Below, in pieces: positions 42,644 through 52,162 of a stretch of DNA of 64,000 bases. A model generated the notes under the pieces. It searched no databases. It was not told the origin of the DNA and worked only from the letters and a program-made list of their open reading frames with translations. Source of the DNA: Oceanococcus sp964629015 (lineage in GTDB: Bacteria; Pseudomonadota; Gammaproteobacteria; Nevskiales; Oceanococcaceae); contig CAZVMN010000004.1 in NCBI GenBank assembly GCA_964629015.1, positions 1-64,000 of the forward strand. Direction: 5' to 3'. Both the position numbers and the translations under genes were made by a program. Positions within the stretch are counted from its first letter, which is position 1; each line of letters begins with the position of its first letter.

Positions 42644-44236
42644 ATGAACACGCTGTCCCGCTATTTACCCTGGCTGGCTTGCCTGACGGCCAGCGTCGTA
42701 CTGGGATTGTCCACGCTTCGCTGGCCGGGTGCCCTATGGCCGGCAATTTTGTTCGGTGCAGCCGCATTGATCGGCACCTGGGATGTGCTCCAGCGTCGCC
42801 ACAACCTGCGACGTAACTACCCCTTGACCGCACGCATACGCTGGCTGTTTGAGTCGATCCGTCCCGAGCTACGCCAATATCTGTTCGAAAGCGAAACGGA
42901 TGGCCGCCCGTTTTCCCGCGAACAGCGCTCACTGGTCTATGAGCGGGCCAAGAACGACAACGACAAACAACCCTTCGGTACCTTGCAGGACGTGTACGCG
43001 GCCGACTATGAGTGGATCAACCATTCGGCTGCACCACGCGTGAAATCCGACCAGCCGTTTCGTATTCGCGTGGGTGGGCCGCAATGCGCGCAACCGTATT
43101 CCGCGTCGGTGTTCAATATTTCAGCGATGAGCTTCGGCTCGCTCAGCGCCAACGCCATCCGGGCGCTCAATCGCGGCGCGCGCATGGGGGATTTCTATCA
43201 CGACACCGGCGAAGGTGGCGTTTCCCCCTATCACCTGGAACATGGCGGCGATCTGGTTTGGGAACTGGGCAGTGGATACTTCGGCTGCCGTGACCACAAC
43301 GGACAATTCGACCCGACCCGGTTTGCCGATATGGCCGCCAGGCCGGAGATCCGCATGATTGAGGTCAAGCTGTCGCAGGGCGCAAAGCCGGGGCATGGTG
43401 GCGTGCTTCCGGGGAGCAAGGTCAATCAGGAAATCTCACAGACTCGCGGCATTCCGCTCGGCCAGGACTGCATCTCACCCGCGTGTCACAGCGCCTTTTC
43501 CAACCCGATTGAGATGATGAACTTCATCGCCCAGCTCCGCGAGCTGTCCAACGGCAAGCCAGTTGGCTTTAAGTTGTGCATTGGTCACACCAGCGAATTC
43601 ATGTCCATGGTGAAAGCCATGCTGAGCACCGGCATCGTGCCCGATTTCATCGTGATTGATGGTGCGGAGGGTGGCACTGGTGCGGCGCCATTGGAATTGA
43701 CCAATCATGTTGGCACCCCTTTGCGTGAAGGCTTGGTCCTAGCCCAGAACGTGTTGGTCGGCGCTGGCCTTCGCGATCAGTTGCATCTTGCGGCGGCGGG
43801 CAAAATCACCTCTGCATCGCGCCTGGCTATCAATCTTGCGCTGGGCGCGGACTGGTGCAATGCCGCGCGAGGATTCATGTTCGCGATCGGCTGCGTGCAA
43901 TCGCTCAGTTGCCACACCGACCGTTGCCCAACCGGGGTGGCGACGCAGGATGCTTCGCGCCAACGCGCACTGAACGTGATCGACAAAGCCGAGCGCGTGC
44001 ATAACTTTCACCGTCATACCGTCAACGCCCTGATCGAGATCGTTGCGGCGGCGGGACTCGATCATCCGCACGCCTTATCGCCCAATCACCTGTATCGCCG
44101 CAACGGTCCCGGAAAAGTCGCCAGCGCCGCCGAATTCTATGAATGGCTTGAGCCTGGGGAACTCTTGGGCGACCCGCGCGCCAACTGGAAAACCGCGTGG
44201 GCGGCGGCCCGTGCTGACCAATTTGTGATGCTTTAA
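42644..44236 (+). CDS. FMN-binding glutamate-synthase-like protein
   Basis: A 530-residue protein; the ATG at 42644 was chosen because it opens two N-terminal membrane segments (YLPWLACLTASVVLGLSTL, LWPAILFGAAALIGTW). The rest is the FMN/2-oxoglutarate-site domain of glutamate synthase (SAMSFGSLSANAIRALNRGA, GEGGVSPYH, SQGAKPGHGGVLPG, DGAEGGTGAAP) with the Fe-S loop region CHTDRCPTGVATQD. It lacks the glutaminase domain, so it is a stand-alone GltB-like oxidoreductase whose true substrate is unknown. These proteins are common in proteobacteria. A lux-box-like palindrome lies about 95 bp upstream. Confidence 0.9.
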   Translation: MNTLSRYLPWLACLTASVVLGLSTLRWPGALWPAILFGAAALIGTWDVLQRRHNLRRNYPLTARIRWLFESIRPELRQYLFESETDGRPFSREQRSLVYERAKNDNDKQPFGTLQDVYAADYEWINHSAAPRVKSDQPFRIRVGGPQCAQPYSASVFNISAMSFGSLSANAIRALNRGARMGDFYHDTGEGGVSPYHLEHGGDLVWELGSGYFGCRDHNGQFDPTRFADMAARPEIRMIEVKLSQGAKPGHGGVLPGSKVNQEISQTRGIPLGQDCISPACHSAFSNPIEMMNFIAQLRELSNGKPVGFKLCIGHTSEFMSMVKAMLSTGIVPDFIVIDGAEGGTGAAPLELTNHVGTPLREGLVLAQNVLVGAGLRDQLHLAAAGKITSASRLAINLALGADWCNAARGFMFAIGCVQSLSCHTDRCPTGVATQDASRQRALNVIDKAERVHNFHRHTVNALIEIVAAAGLDHPHALSPNHLYRRNGPGKVASAAEFYEWLEPGELLGDPRANWKTAWAAARADQFVML

Positions 44237-44292
44237 AGCCTCTGACAGCTTGTGAGTATCCTGCATGCCGATCTGCCTGAGCTGAAACCCTC

Positions 44293-45282
44293 ATGACCGC
44301 TTTTTCTGTTCTTGATCTTGCCCCTGTTACGCAAGGTTCCACGGTGCGAGAAGCGCTCCATCACAGCTTGGATCTGGCCCGTCATGTTGAACGCCTGGGT
44401 TACACCCGCTATTGGATGGCCGAGCATCACAACATGACGGGCGTGGCCAGTGCGGCAACGTCGGTGGCCCTGGGCTTCATCGCAGCCGGCACCAGCCACA
44501 TCCGCATCGGCTCTGGGGGCGTGATGTTGCCCAACCACGCCCCGCTCGTCATTGCCGAACAGTACGGCACGCTGGCGGAACTCTATCCTGGACGTATCGA
44601 CCTAGGACTGGGCCGCGCGCCCGGGACGGATGGCGCAACCATGCAGGCCCTCAGACGTGATGCGATGAGCGCTGCGGATCGCTTCCCCAACGATGTGCGA
44701 GAACTTCAGGCTTTTCTGGAGCCGGCCCAACCAGGACAACGTATCCGAGCCGTGCCAGGCGCGGGCACGCGCATACCGATCTGGCTGTTGGGTTCCAGCT
44801 TGTACTCCGCGCAATTGGCCGCGGCACTGGGCCTGCCCTTTGCGTTTGCCTCTCATTTTGCGCCGGACATGCTGGACCAGGCGCTTGCGCTCTATCGTCA
44901 GCGCTTCCAAGCGTCTTCGACCCTGGCACAGCCCTACTGCGCCGCCGCCGCCAACCTCTTCGCTGCTGACAGCGACGCCGCTGGCAAGCATCTGCAAACC
45001 TCCATGCTGCAGCAGTTCGTTGCACTGGGGCGCGGCACGCCTGGGCAGCTCCCCCCGCCGGTGGATGATGAAAGCGACATTGGTTCGTCCATTGAACTTA
45101 GGCATGCCCGCCATGCGCTCTCGCAGTCTGCGGTGGGATCGCCGGACACTGTGCACCGTTGGCTAGCGGCATTCATACAGCGAACCCAGGTGGACGAGGT
45201 GATACTCAACGCAACCATCTTTGATCACGCTGCTCGCCTGAGATCATTCCAAATAGGCGCGGAGGTCATGCAAGGGCTTTAG
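44293..45282 (+). CDS. LLM-class flavin-dependent oxidoreductase (luciferase-like)
   Basis: A 329-residue bacterial-luciferase-family monooxygenase or reductase. Family marks are FSVLDLAPVTQGST, YWMAEHHNMTGVAS, RIGSGGVMLPNHAPLVIAEQ and GRIDLGLGRAPGTD near the N-terminus, and SAVGSPDTVHRWL near the C-terminus. This pattern is that of the YhbW/MsnO8-like group 1 proteins. It probably uses reduced FMN; the substrate is unknown. It lies 56 bp after the glutamate-synthase-like gene and may be cotranscribed. Confidence 0.92.
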   Translation: MTAFSVLDLAPVTQGSTVREALHHSLDLARHVERLGYTRYWMAEHHNMTGVASAATSVALGFIAAGTSHIRIGSGGVMLPNHAPLVIAEQYGTLAELYPGRIDLGLGRAPGTDGATMQALRRDAMSAADRFPNDVRELQAFLEPAQPGQRIRAVPGAGTRIPIWLLGSSLYSAQLAAALGLPFAFASHFAPDMLDQALALYRQRFQASSTLAQPYCAAAANLFAADSDAAGKHLQTSMLQQFVALGRGTPGQLPPPVDDESDIGSSIELRHARHALSQSAVGSPDTVHRWLAAFIQRTQVDEVILNATIFDHAARLRSFQIGAEVMQGL

Positions 45283-45402
45283 GCCCAACGAGTCCAACGT
45301 TTTTGCTCCAGTTGCGTTGCACCATTTCCTGACCCAAGCCACTACACTGTGTCCAAGCCATTCCGATACTGGGATGGCATGTCTAGATTGGGGAATTTAG
45401 AG

Positions 45403-48400
45403 ATGATGGGGATCGGTACAGGGCCGCTGAAAGCCCGGACATGGGGCGTCATTGCGATCGTCATAAGCGCAGCAGCGAGTAACATGGTGTTCGCCGATGA
45501 TGGTGCGACCGCCGCGCCGACGGGCACGGACGTTCCAACGGTGGTGCTACCCGATGAGGCAATGCCGGAGGTGTCACCCGCCAGCGATGCGGTGTCCTTG
45601 AGCAATATCGAAGTCACCGGCTCGCGCATCCCACGTGCAGGGTTCATTACCCCAGCCCCGGTGACGGTCATGTCAGCGCAAGACATCCGCGGTTCCGGCG
45701 CCGTCACTTTGGGCGACTTGCTCAACGAGTTGCCGCAACTGGGCGGCACATTCTCGCTGGGCAATTCGACCCGTTTCATCGGCACTGCAGGCTTGAATCT
45801 GCTGGATTTGCGCCGCATGGGCACCGACCGCACCTTGGTCTTGATCAATGGCCGGCGCCACGTGTCAGGCTCGCCCGGCTCTGCCGCCGTTGATGTCAAC
45901 ACCATCCCGGTCGATCTGATCGAGCGGGTTGAGATCATGACCGGTGGCGCCTCCGCTGTTTACGGCTCTGACGCCGTCACCGGCGCCGTCAACTTCATCC
46001 TGAAGAAGGATTTTGACGGCGTCTCTATGTCCGCGCAGAAAGGCGAAGCGGGAGACAGCGACTTCAGCACCGAGCTGTACATGATGACGGCCGGGAAATC
46101 CTTCGACGACGGGCGCGGCAACGCCGTGTTCTCGATCGAACACAGCCGCCAGAATCGTCTGAACGCAACCGAACGCTCTTCCACGCGAACACCCGTACGA
46201 TTGGTGATGAACCCTGAGAATACCGGCCCCGGAGATGGTGTCGCCGATGAAATCTATGTTCAGAACGCGGGCTTGTATTACATCAATACGGCGGGGGTCT
46301 TGCCTGGCCCCTTTGTCGGACTGCCCGGAGGGTTCTACACCTTCGACCCCGATGGAACATTCAGACCGGTCAACACCGGCACCGATTACGGCGATTTTGA
46401 ATGTGGCCCGGCGGCCGATGGCACACCTTGCGATTTTCTTGACCTGCGGCCCTACGAGGATCTGCAGCCCAAGTTCGAACGCACCTCGCTGAACACCTTA
46501 TTCCGCTATGACCTGGATGACGACACCACCATGGTGTTCGAAGGCAAGTATGCGACCACGGACGCGACCTTCTTCAGCCAACCCTCATTCGATTTCTTCC
46601 CAGGCATTTTGATCAATCGTGACAACGCCTTCCTGCCCGAAGATATGGCCGCCTACATGGACGACCCGGACGGCGATCCGACAACCGATGACTCGGTCGA
46701 TCAGGTGGAGATTTTCCGCTTCAATTCGGACGCCGGTCTGCGTGGCGAAGACACTCAACGACAAACCTACCGGCTGGCCTTGGGCCTTGAGGGCGGCTTT
46801 TTAACCGATTGGCGCTATGACGTCTCCGCAGTGTATGGACGCACCACCGCCAATATCATTGCCCTGAACAATCGCATCAACGATCGATTCTTCGCCGCCA
46901 CCGACGCGGTTATCGGCCCGGACAACGCACCCGCTTGCCGTGTCACCGTGGACCCGAACGCCACCCTGCCGGACGGATCGCCGCAGCCGAGTTATCTGGA
47001 TGCCGCGAATTGCACACCAATCAGTATTTTTGGTGAAAATGCCATAGACCCCAACGCCTTGGGCTATTTCAACGTCAACTCCAACACCAACCACACCATC
47101 ACCCAACAGGTCCTGTCGGGCTCAGTGAGCAACCCTTATCTGCTGGATATGCCCGCTGGACCTTTGGGCTTCGCCGGTGGTCTGGAGTACCGCAAGGAAA
47201 TGAGCCAAAGCAACCCGGACCCGCTGTCGGCACTGGGCATCACCTTCCTCAATGCGATCCAGCCCGAACAAGGGGAATATCGCGTTAAGGAAATCTTTGC
47301 CGAGTTCCGTGTCCCCTTGCTGGCACAAATGCCGGGCGTCCAGCAGCTTGATCTGGGCGTGGCCGCGCGCTATGCCGACTACGATTCGATTGGTGCTGCA
47401 ACGGCCTGGAACACCAATCTGGATTATCAGGTGATCGACGACCTGCGTCTGCGTGCGTCACTCTCTGAGGCGATCCGCGCACCCAATATTTCCGAGCTGT
47501 TTGGCGCTTTGAGTCAAAACTTCTTTACCGTAACGGACCCGTGTTCGGATTCCGAACTTGCGAACGGCAAGGACCCGGCTGTGCGAGAAGCCAACTGCGT
47601 TGCTCTGGGCAAGCCGGACGACTATGAGTCAGCACTCGATGCAGCATCCATTGATGGCTTTAGTGGTGGCAACCCGGATCTGCAGGAAGAAACCGCCAAG
47701 ACCTGGACCTTCGGTGCGGTCGTTACCCCGACCCGCTTTCCGACCCTGATGTTCTCCATTGATCTGTGGAACATCGAAATCGAAGACTCCATCTCGGCAG
47801 TGGAGGCTCAGGATATCCTGGACCGCTGTGTCGATGATCCAGGTGGTGTCGACAACCAGTTCTGCACCTTGATCACCCGCAACCCTTCGGATGGCAGCCC
47901 GGTGCAGTTTGAACTGACCAACATTCTGCAGGTTGTCCAGAATGTAGCTCGCTTGGAAGCGTCCGGTATCGATTTTGAGGCCGTGTACGGCTTGGCTGTT
48001 CCGCGCATAGGTGGCAACCTGAATATACGGTTGACCAGCACCTATCTCGACAATTTGACCTTCTACCCATTCCAAAGTGATCTGGGTGATGGCGACGAAG
48101 AGGCGGGTGAAATCGGTGATCCGCAATGGTTGGCCAATCTCAATCTCAATTACGTCAACGGCCCTTGGAATGCGAGTTGGGAAACCCGCTTCATCGATCA
48201 GCAGCTGCTGGTTGAAAATCATGTTGCCGCGGCCAATCCGGAATCCCGCAGTCCGCTATCCGCAGGTAGCGTGCTGTACCACGACCTGCAGGTCCGCTAT
48301 GCCTTCAATGGCGGTCTTGAGGTGTTTGGCGGGATCGACAATGTTCTGGACAAGGACCTACCCGTCAATGTGCTGGGCAACGGTGGCGATTCGTCAATCT

Positions 48401-48453
48401 ATGACAACATCGGACGCTTCTTCTATCTCGGCGTGGGTTATGAGTTTGATTAA
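45403..48453 (+). CDS. large TonB-dependent receptor
   Basis: A receptor of about 1016 residues. The ATG at 45403 opens a signal peptide (WGVIAIVISAAASNMVFA); an in-frame GTG lies at 45349. After an alanine/proline-rich linker there is SNIEVTGSRIPR, a plug (VTVMSAQDIRGSGAVTLGDL, ERVEIMTGGASAVYGSDAVT) and a barrel with long extracellular loops, ending in FFYLGVGYEFD. The EVTGSRI plug type is common in receptors for peptides, oligosaccharides or hydrophobic compounds. It converges on the TonB-energisation cluster, which would power it. The ligand is unknown. Confidence 0.9.
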   Translation: MMGIGTGPLKARTWGVIAIVISAAASNMVFADDGATAAPTGTDVPTVVLPDEAMPEVSPASDAVSLSNIEVTGSRIPRAGFITPAPVTVMSAQDIRGSGAVTLGDLLNELPQLGGTFSLGNSTRFIGTAGLNLLDLRRMGTDRTLVLINGRRHVSGSPGSAAVDVNTIPVDLIERVEIMTGGASAVYGSDAVTGAVNFILKKDFDGVSMSAQKGEAGDSDFSTELYMMTAGKSFDDGRGNAVFSIEHSRQNRLNATERSSTRTPVRLVMNPENTGPGDGVADEIYVQNAGLYYINTAGVLPGPFVGLPGGFYTFDPDGTFRPVNTGTDYGDFECGPAADGTPCDFLDLRPYEDLQPKFERTSLNTLFRYDLDDDTTMVFEGKYATTDATFFSQPSFDFFPGILINRDNAFLPEDMAAYMDDPDGDPTTDDSVDQVEIFRFNSDAGLRGEDTQRQTYRLALGLEGGFLTDWRYDVSAVYGRTTANIIALNNRINDRFFAATDAVIGPDNAPACRVTVDPNATLPDGSPQPSYLDAANCTPISIFGENAIDPNALGYFNVNSNTNHTITQQVLSGSVSNPYLLDMPAGPLGFAGGLEYRKEMSQSNPDPLSALGITFLNAIQPEQGEYRVKEIFAEFRVPLLAQMPGVQQLDLGVAARYADYDSIGAATAWNTNLDYQVIDDLRLRASLSEAIRAPNISELFGALSQNFFTVTDPCSDSELANGKDPAVREANCVALGKPDDYESALDAASIDGFSGGNPDLQEETAKTWTFGAVVTPTRFPTLMFSIDLWNIEIEDSISAVEAQDILDRCVDDPGGVDNQFCTLITRNPSDGSPVQFELTNILQVVQNVARLEASGIDFEAVYGLAVPRIGGNLNIRLTSTYLDNLTFYPFQSDLGDGDEEAGEIGDPQWLANLNLNYVNGPWNASWETRFIDQQLLVENHVAAANPESRSPLSAGSVLYHDLQVRYAFNGGLEVFGGIDNVLDKDLPVNVLGNGGDSSIYDNIGRFFYLGVGYEFD

Positions 48454-48499
48454 CCCGCCCCGAGCAAAGCGTCGCTAGGCCAGGAAAGCTCCCGCAACG

Positions 48500-49234
48500 T
48501 CAGTGGATGTAACGCACATCAACACGTTGCGGGACACTCGAGGCCAGCGGACATCGCGCTGGCCCCTGGTAACCGAGAATGCGCCCCTTGGTATCCAACA
48601 CAAATCGCATATTGCGATCATCCTTGGCGAACCAACCCTCATCACGCAGACGCACGTCGAGGCGGCGTTCATTGAGCATGGACACGCTCACCGCGTAAGC
48701 TTGCCGCCGCAGTTCCGGCACCCTGACGATCACCAACTTGTCGATCGTCTGGCTCTTGAGAGCATCGACATGGGTTTGCAAGTAGTCGAGGAGTTGATCC
48801 TCGATCAAGTCGGTGCGGCGCAGCCTCGGCCAACTCACCTGCGTCTGCACGCGATCATACGATGTGTAGCGTGCGACCCAGCGCTCATCGGGCCGCGACA
48901 AATGGAGATGTTCTGTATCGCCCACGCGCCAATCGAGCTCGGGATACTCACCACCAAGATTCAGATTGATGCGCCCCTGCACCTCACCTTGATCGGACAA
49001 ACACACCACATCGGATTGCTTCATCTCGTCGTCACCGTACACACTGGAGCGTCGCTCCCGGTAGACGACCTGACCGCTATCCGGGTTGACTGCCACCGCG
49101 GCGGTAGGCAGGCGGGCCTGCGCCCAAAGCAGCCCCGGCAACGCAAATAGCAGCACACATAGAGAAACCCGCAAAGGGCCTACGCCGCTGTTCAAGGTGT
49201 CATTGGCGAAGATTCGACCGGGACGGTGCGGCAT
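48500..49234 (-). CDS. exported hypothetical protein at the end of the Ton cluster
   Basis: A protein of about 244 residues; the start at 49234 (MPHRPGRIFANDTL) is uncertain. A hydrophobic signal-like segment (LRVSLCVLLFALPGLLWAQA) precedes a soluble domain with SSVYGDDEMKQSDVVCLSDQ, WVARYTSYDRVQTQV and WFAKDDRNMRFVLDTKG. I recognise no family. It is 26 bp behind the TPR gene on the same strand, so it is probably the last gene of the Ton operon and acts in the periplasm. Confidence 0.65.
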   Translation of the reverse strand: MPHRPGRIFANDTLNSGVGPLRVSLCVLLFALPGLLWAQARLPTAAVAVNPDSGQVVYRERRSSVYGDDEMKQSDVVCLSDQGEVQGRINLNLGGEYPELDWRVGDTEHLHLSRPDERWVARYTSYDRVQTQVSWPRLRRTDLIEDQLLDYLQTHVDALKSQTIDKLVIVRVPELRRQAYAVSVSMLNERRLDVRLRDEGWFAKDDRNMRFVLDTKGRILGYQGPARCPLASSVPQRVDVRYIH

Positions 49235-49260
49235 GCGGAATAGCACCTTGCGGGAAAAAC

Positions 49261-50535
49261 TCAAAGGTCGCGGATCGCGCGCTCGCGCTGGATTTCCTGG
49301 TTCACAAACGCCACCCATTGCTTGGCTTGCCTTGCGTAATCTTCATACGCTGCCGCCTCTTTAAAGGCTTGCAGGGCACGGCTGTAGCGTTTGAGATTGT
49401 ACTGCGCGGTGCCCAGTTGCATGTACACACTGCCCGGGCGATCCAGACCGCCGATATCCAGCGCTTTTTGCAGCGATTTGGCGGCATCCGACCATTGATA
49501 TTGACTGATCTGCGCTTGGCCCAGATACAAATATTGTTTGGCTTCACCGGAAAGCTCGGCGGCACGCTGTAACACCGGAATCTGACCCTCGCTGTCCTTG
49601 GCCAGCGCCATAGCCTGGGCCAGGAGCTGTAGATTCTGTGCGTTGTCTTCGATGGTCCCGGCATCCAGGCCCTGCTGCATGATCTGGATTGCCGGGTACG
49701 GCGCATCTTCGGCCATATACAAACGAGCCATGTTGAGAAGCTCGGATTCGCCCTCCAACATGCCCGCGGTGTAGGCCGCATGCATCACGTACAGCTGCCC
49801 CTTCTGTTGCCCCATCAAACCCAACATGCCGGACAGTTGCTTGTAGTAACTGGCTTTGGGCCAACGCTGAATCAGCTGAGCCAAAACCTTGACCGCGCTC
49901 TTGTAGTCACCTTGCTCGTAGTACACCGCACGCAGCAGCGCCAGCCAGTTTTCCTGCAAGGGCTGATCACGCCGACGCGCCTCTTTCATCGCCTCAATCA
50001 CCGGCCCTTTGGCGTTGTCGTAATCCTCCAACTGGTAGTAGGCCTGGGCCAACAGCATGTGCGCTTCCGGGCGCACGCTGTCGACCTGGGTCTTCCACTC
50101 GTTCAGCACACGGATGGATTTGCTGTAATCCTCCTGCACAAAGTACAGCTGGGCCAGTCGAAACAAGCTGTTGGTGCGGATCTGCTCCGGCGGATTGTCC
50201 AGCTTGAGGATCGCGATGTAGTCGGCAATGGTGGCCGCAGTGTCGCCCTGCTCGTAATGAATCGCCGCATAGAAGTTGTACATCTGCGACTTTTCATAAT
50301 CATTGAGCTTGTCCGAGGTGGCTTTGAGCGTATCCATGATCGCTTCCGCTTCCCCCAGATTCTTGGCTTCCAGGGCCAGCTGAGCTTCCTCGATCTTCTT
50401 GTACACCGCCGGTGACAGCTTCTCGGTCACTTTGGTCGGCGGTTTGCGGCTGTCACTTTTTTGCGCCAGTACCGGTGTACTCAGCGTGGCGGCCACCAGG
50501 ACCGAAAGCAGGATTCTTTTGAGCAATGTCGCCAT
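49261..50535 (-). CDS. TPR-repeat periplasmic protein of the TonB2 system
   Basis: A 424-residue exported protein (signal LLKRILLSVLVAATLSTPVLAQ). Several tetratricopeptide-like repeats run from about 60 to the end (for example LARLYFVQEDYSKSI-type, LAQAYYQLEDYDNA, GQAQISQYQWSDAAKSLQKA). In Vibrio-type TonB2 clusters a TPR protein follows tonB2 and probably scaffolds the complex. Its start overlaps or abuts the tonB stop (ATG 50535 or 50544 against stop 50537), indicating coupled translation. Confidence 0.85.
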   Translation of the reverse strand: MATLLKRILLSVLVAATLSTPVLAQKSDSRKPPTKVTEKLSPAVYKKIEEAQLALEAKNLGEAEAIMDTLKATSDKLNDYEKSQMYNFYAAIHYEQGDTAATIADYIAILKLDNPPEQIRTNSLFRLAQLYFVQEDYSKSIRVLNEWKTQVDSVRPEAHMLLAQAYYQLEDYDNAKGPVIEAMKEARRRDQPLQENWLALLRAVYYEQGDYKSAVKVLAQLIQRWPKASYYKQLSGMLGLMGQQKGQLYVMHAAYTAGMLEGESELLNMARLYMAEDAPYPAIQIMQQGLDAGTIEDNAQNLQLLAQAMALAKDSEGQIPVLQRAAELSGEAKQYLYLGQAQISQYQWSDAAKSLQKALDIGGLDRPGSVYMQLGTAQYNLKRYSRALQAFKEAAAYEDYARQAKQWVAFVNQEIQRERAIRDL

Positions 50536-50536
50536 A

Positions 50537-51190
50537 TCAATCATCCAGCTTGAAGGTAATCAGATGCTCGACGCCGCGCACCACCTGCGCTTTGCCGTTG
50601 ATCACCCGCGGCTTGTACTTGAACCGTTCCACCGCTTTCATCGCCGCTGTGTCAAAAATGCCGGATGGTTCTGCATCGATCACCTGCGGATCAATCACGC
50701 TGCCGGTCTCGGTCACCGTGAAACTCAACAGCACCCAGCCTTCGATGCCGCGGCTTTGTGCCCGCCGTGGATAGATCGGCGCGACCTTCACGATCGGCAG
50801 ATACTCCCCATCCGATGCCGACAGACCCGCGCTGGTATCCACAGCCAGGTCGCTGTCCACTGACAGCGCACCGATATTGACCGTGTTGCCGGTGGGTTTG
50901 ATCGCCTCGCTCTGCAGTTGCGGCGTCTCGGGTGCGATCTGCGGTTTATTGGGCTTTTCCGGCTTGGGTTGCTCGGTGCGCAGCTGCGGTGGGTCTGGCA
51001 CGCGCACGAAATCCACGATGCGACCTGCCGGCGCCTGCGTCAGCGCGTTTTTGCCTGCAGCGACCAATGCGGACATCAGCCAGTACAGCAGTACGGTGAT
51101 GACGATTCCGACAGCCACCGCGACCAGACCACGCACCACACCCTGAAACGGGCTAATACGTACGACTTGATCAATTGCGCTTGTGCTCAT
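50537..51190 (-). CDS. tonB: TonB protein (TonB2 type)
   Basis: A 217-residue energy transducer; the ATG at 51190 (MSTSAIDQVVRISPFQ) was chosen. One N-terminal TM helix (GIVITVLLYWLMSALVAAG), a proline-rich periplasmic stretch (PPQLRTEQPKPEKPNKPQI) and a C-terminal TonB domain with PIYPRRAQSRGIEGWVLLSF and FKYKPRVINGKAQ. It links the inner-membrane proton channel to the outer-membrane receptors. Its short spacer fits the TonB2 group. Genes for ExbD and ExbB lie directly upstream. Confidence 0.93.
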   Translation of the reverse strand: MSTSAIDQVVRISPFQGVVRGLVAVAVGIVITVLLYWLMSALVAAGKNALTQAPAGRIVDFVRVPDPPQLRTEQPKPEKPNKPQIAPETPQLQSEAIKPTGNTVNIGALSVDSDLAVDTSAGLSASDGEYLPIVKVAPIYPRRAQSRGIEGWVLLSFTVTETGSVIDPQVIDAEPSGIFDTAAMKAVERFKYKPRVINGKAQVVRGVEHLITFKLDD

Positions 51191-51200
51191 CGTGTGTGTC

Positions 51201-51611
51201 CTAATTCGAGGCAATCGACACGTTGTAAACACCCGCTTTACGCGCTGCATCCATCACCGTGATCAATCGCTCGTTCTTGGAGTCGTCTTCGGCCTGAATC
51301 ACCACCGCACCTTTGGGGTTTTCCGCATGCAGGCGCTTGATGTTCGGAACCAGGGCCGCCGCATCCACCGGGCGACGGTTGATAAACAGCTGACCGTCGG
51401 CCGCGACGCTGACCAGAATGTTTTTGACCTCATTGTCCTTGGGCGGCTGTTGCGTATTCGGCGGTCGGTTCACATCAAACCCCGCCTCCTTCACAAAACT
51501 GGCCGTCACAATGAAGAAAATCAGCATGATGAAGACCACATCCAGCATCGGGGTCAAATCAATGCCGGATTCCTCATCGCCCTGCCCGCCTTCTTCCAAA
51601 AACTTACGCAT
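51201..51611 (-). CDS. exbD: ExbD/TolR family biopolymer transport protein
   Basis: A 136-residue protein; the ATG at 51611 overlaps the ExbB stop by 8 bp. One TM helix carries the essential Asp (GIDLTPMLDVVFIMLIFFIV), followed by a periplasmic domain (NILVSVAADGQLFINRRPVD, HAENPKGAVVIQAEDDSKN). It forms the proton-conducting complex with ExbB that drives TonB. It is very similar to the second ExbD at 54438, which points to a duplication. Confidence 0.93.
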   Translation of the reverse strand: MRKFLEEGGQGDEESGIDLTPMLDVVFIMLIFFIVTASFVKEAGFDVNRPPNTQQPPKDNEVKNILVSVAADGQLFINRRPVDAAALVPNIKRLHAENPKGAVVIQAEDDSKNERLITVMDAARKAGVYNVSIASN

Positions 51612-52149
51612 GTTCGGTGTCCAGGTGATCGGCCAGATCATCCAATCGCGTGCGCGCTTGCCAGTCCAGCCAGTAGATCGCAAACACGCCCGACAGGGCC
51701 CCCACCATGCCGGCCATCGTCGGCACGGTGGCTTTGGCCACGCCATCGGCCATCAAGCGCGGATTGCCCATACCGGCATGGGCCATGACATCAAACACCG
51801 CAATCATCCCGGTCACCGTGCCGAGCAAGCCCAGCAAAGGACACAGCGCAACAAAAGTTTTGACCGTGCTGATATAGGCCCGCGTCTGCTGTTGCATCGC
51901 GCCCAGCAGAGCCGCTCGTATCTGATGCGCCTCCCAGCTGTGATGATCTGTGCGCGCCGCCCACAAGGCTTTGATCTGACGCGCCTTGAGCGGGTAGCGC
52001 AGGTAGAAATACATCGCCCGTTCGACGATGAATCCCCACATCACGAAAATCGCGAACGCGATCAGCAGCAGAACATCGCCACCCAGGGCGAGGAAATTGC
52101 TAACCTGAAACACCACATCGGTGTACAGAAAATGCAGCTTGTCGAGCAT
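51604..52149 (-). CDS. exbB: ExbB/TolQ family proton-channel protein
   Basis: A 181-residue inner-membrane protein (ATG 52149, MLDKLHFLYTDVVFQ). Three TM helices lie at about 22-42 (LLLIAFAIFVMWGFIV), 95-120 (TFVALCPLLGLLGTVTGMIA) and 135-160 (ATVPTMAGMVGALSGVFAIY). The LLGLLGTVTGM motif is the ExbB/TolQ core. It pairs with the ExbD encoded next. Short length fits ExbB2 of TonB2 systems. Confidence 0.92.
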   Translation of the reverse strand: MLDKLHFLYTDVVFQVSNFLALGGDVLLLIAFAIFVMWGFIVERAMYFYLRYPLKARQIKALWAARTDHHSWEAHQIRAALLGAMQQQTRAYISTVKTFVALCPLLGLLGTVTGMIAVFDVMAHAGMGNPRLMADGVAKATVPTMAGMVGALSGVFAIYWLDWQARTRLDDLADHLDTEHA

Positions 52150-52162
52150 CGCCGTGATCTCC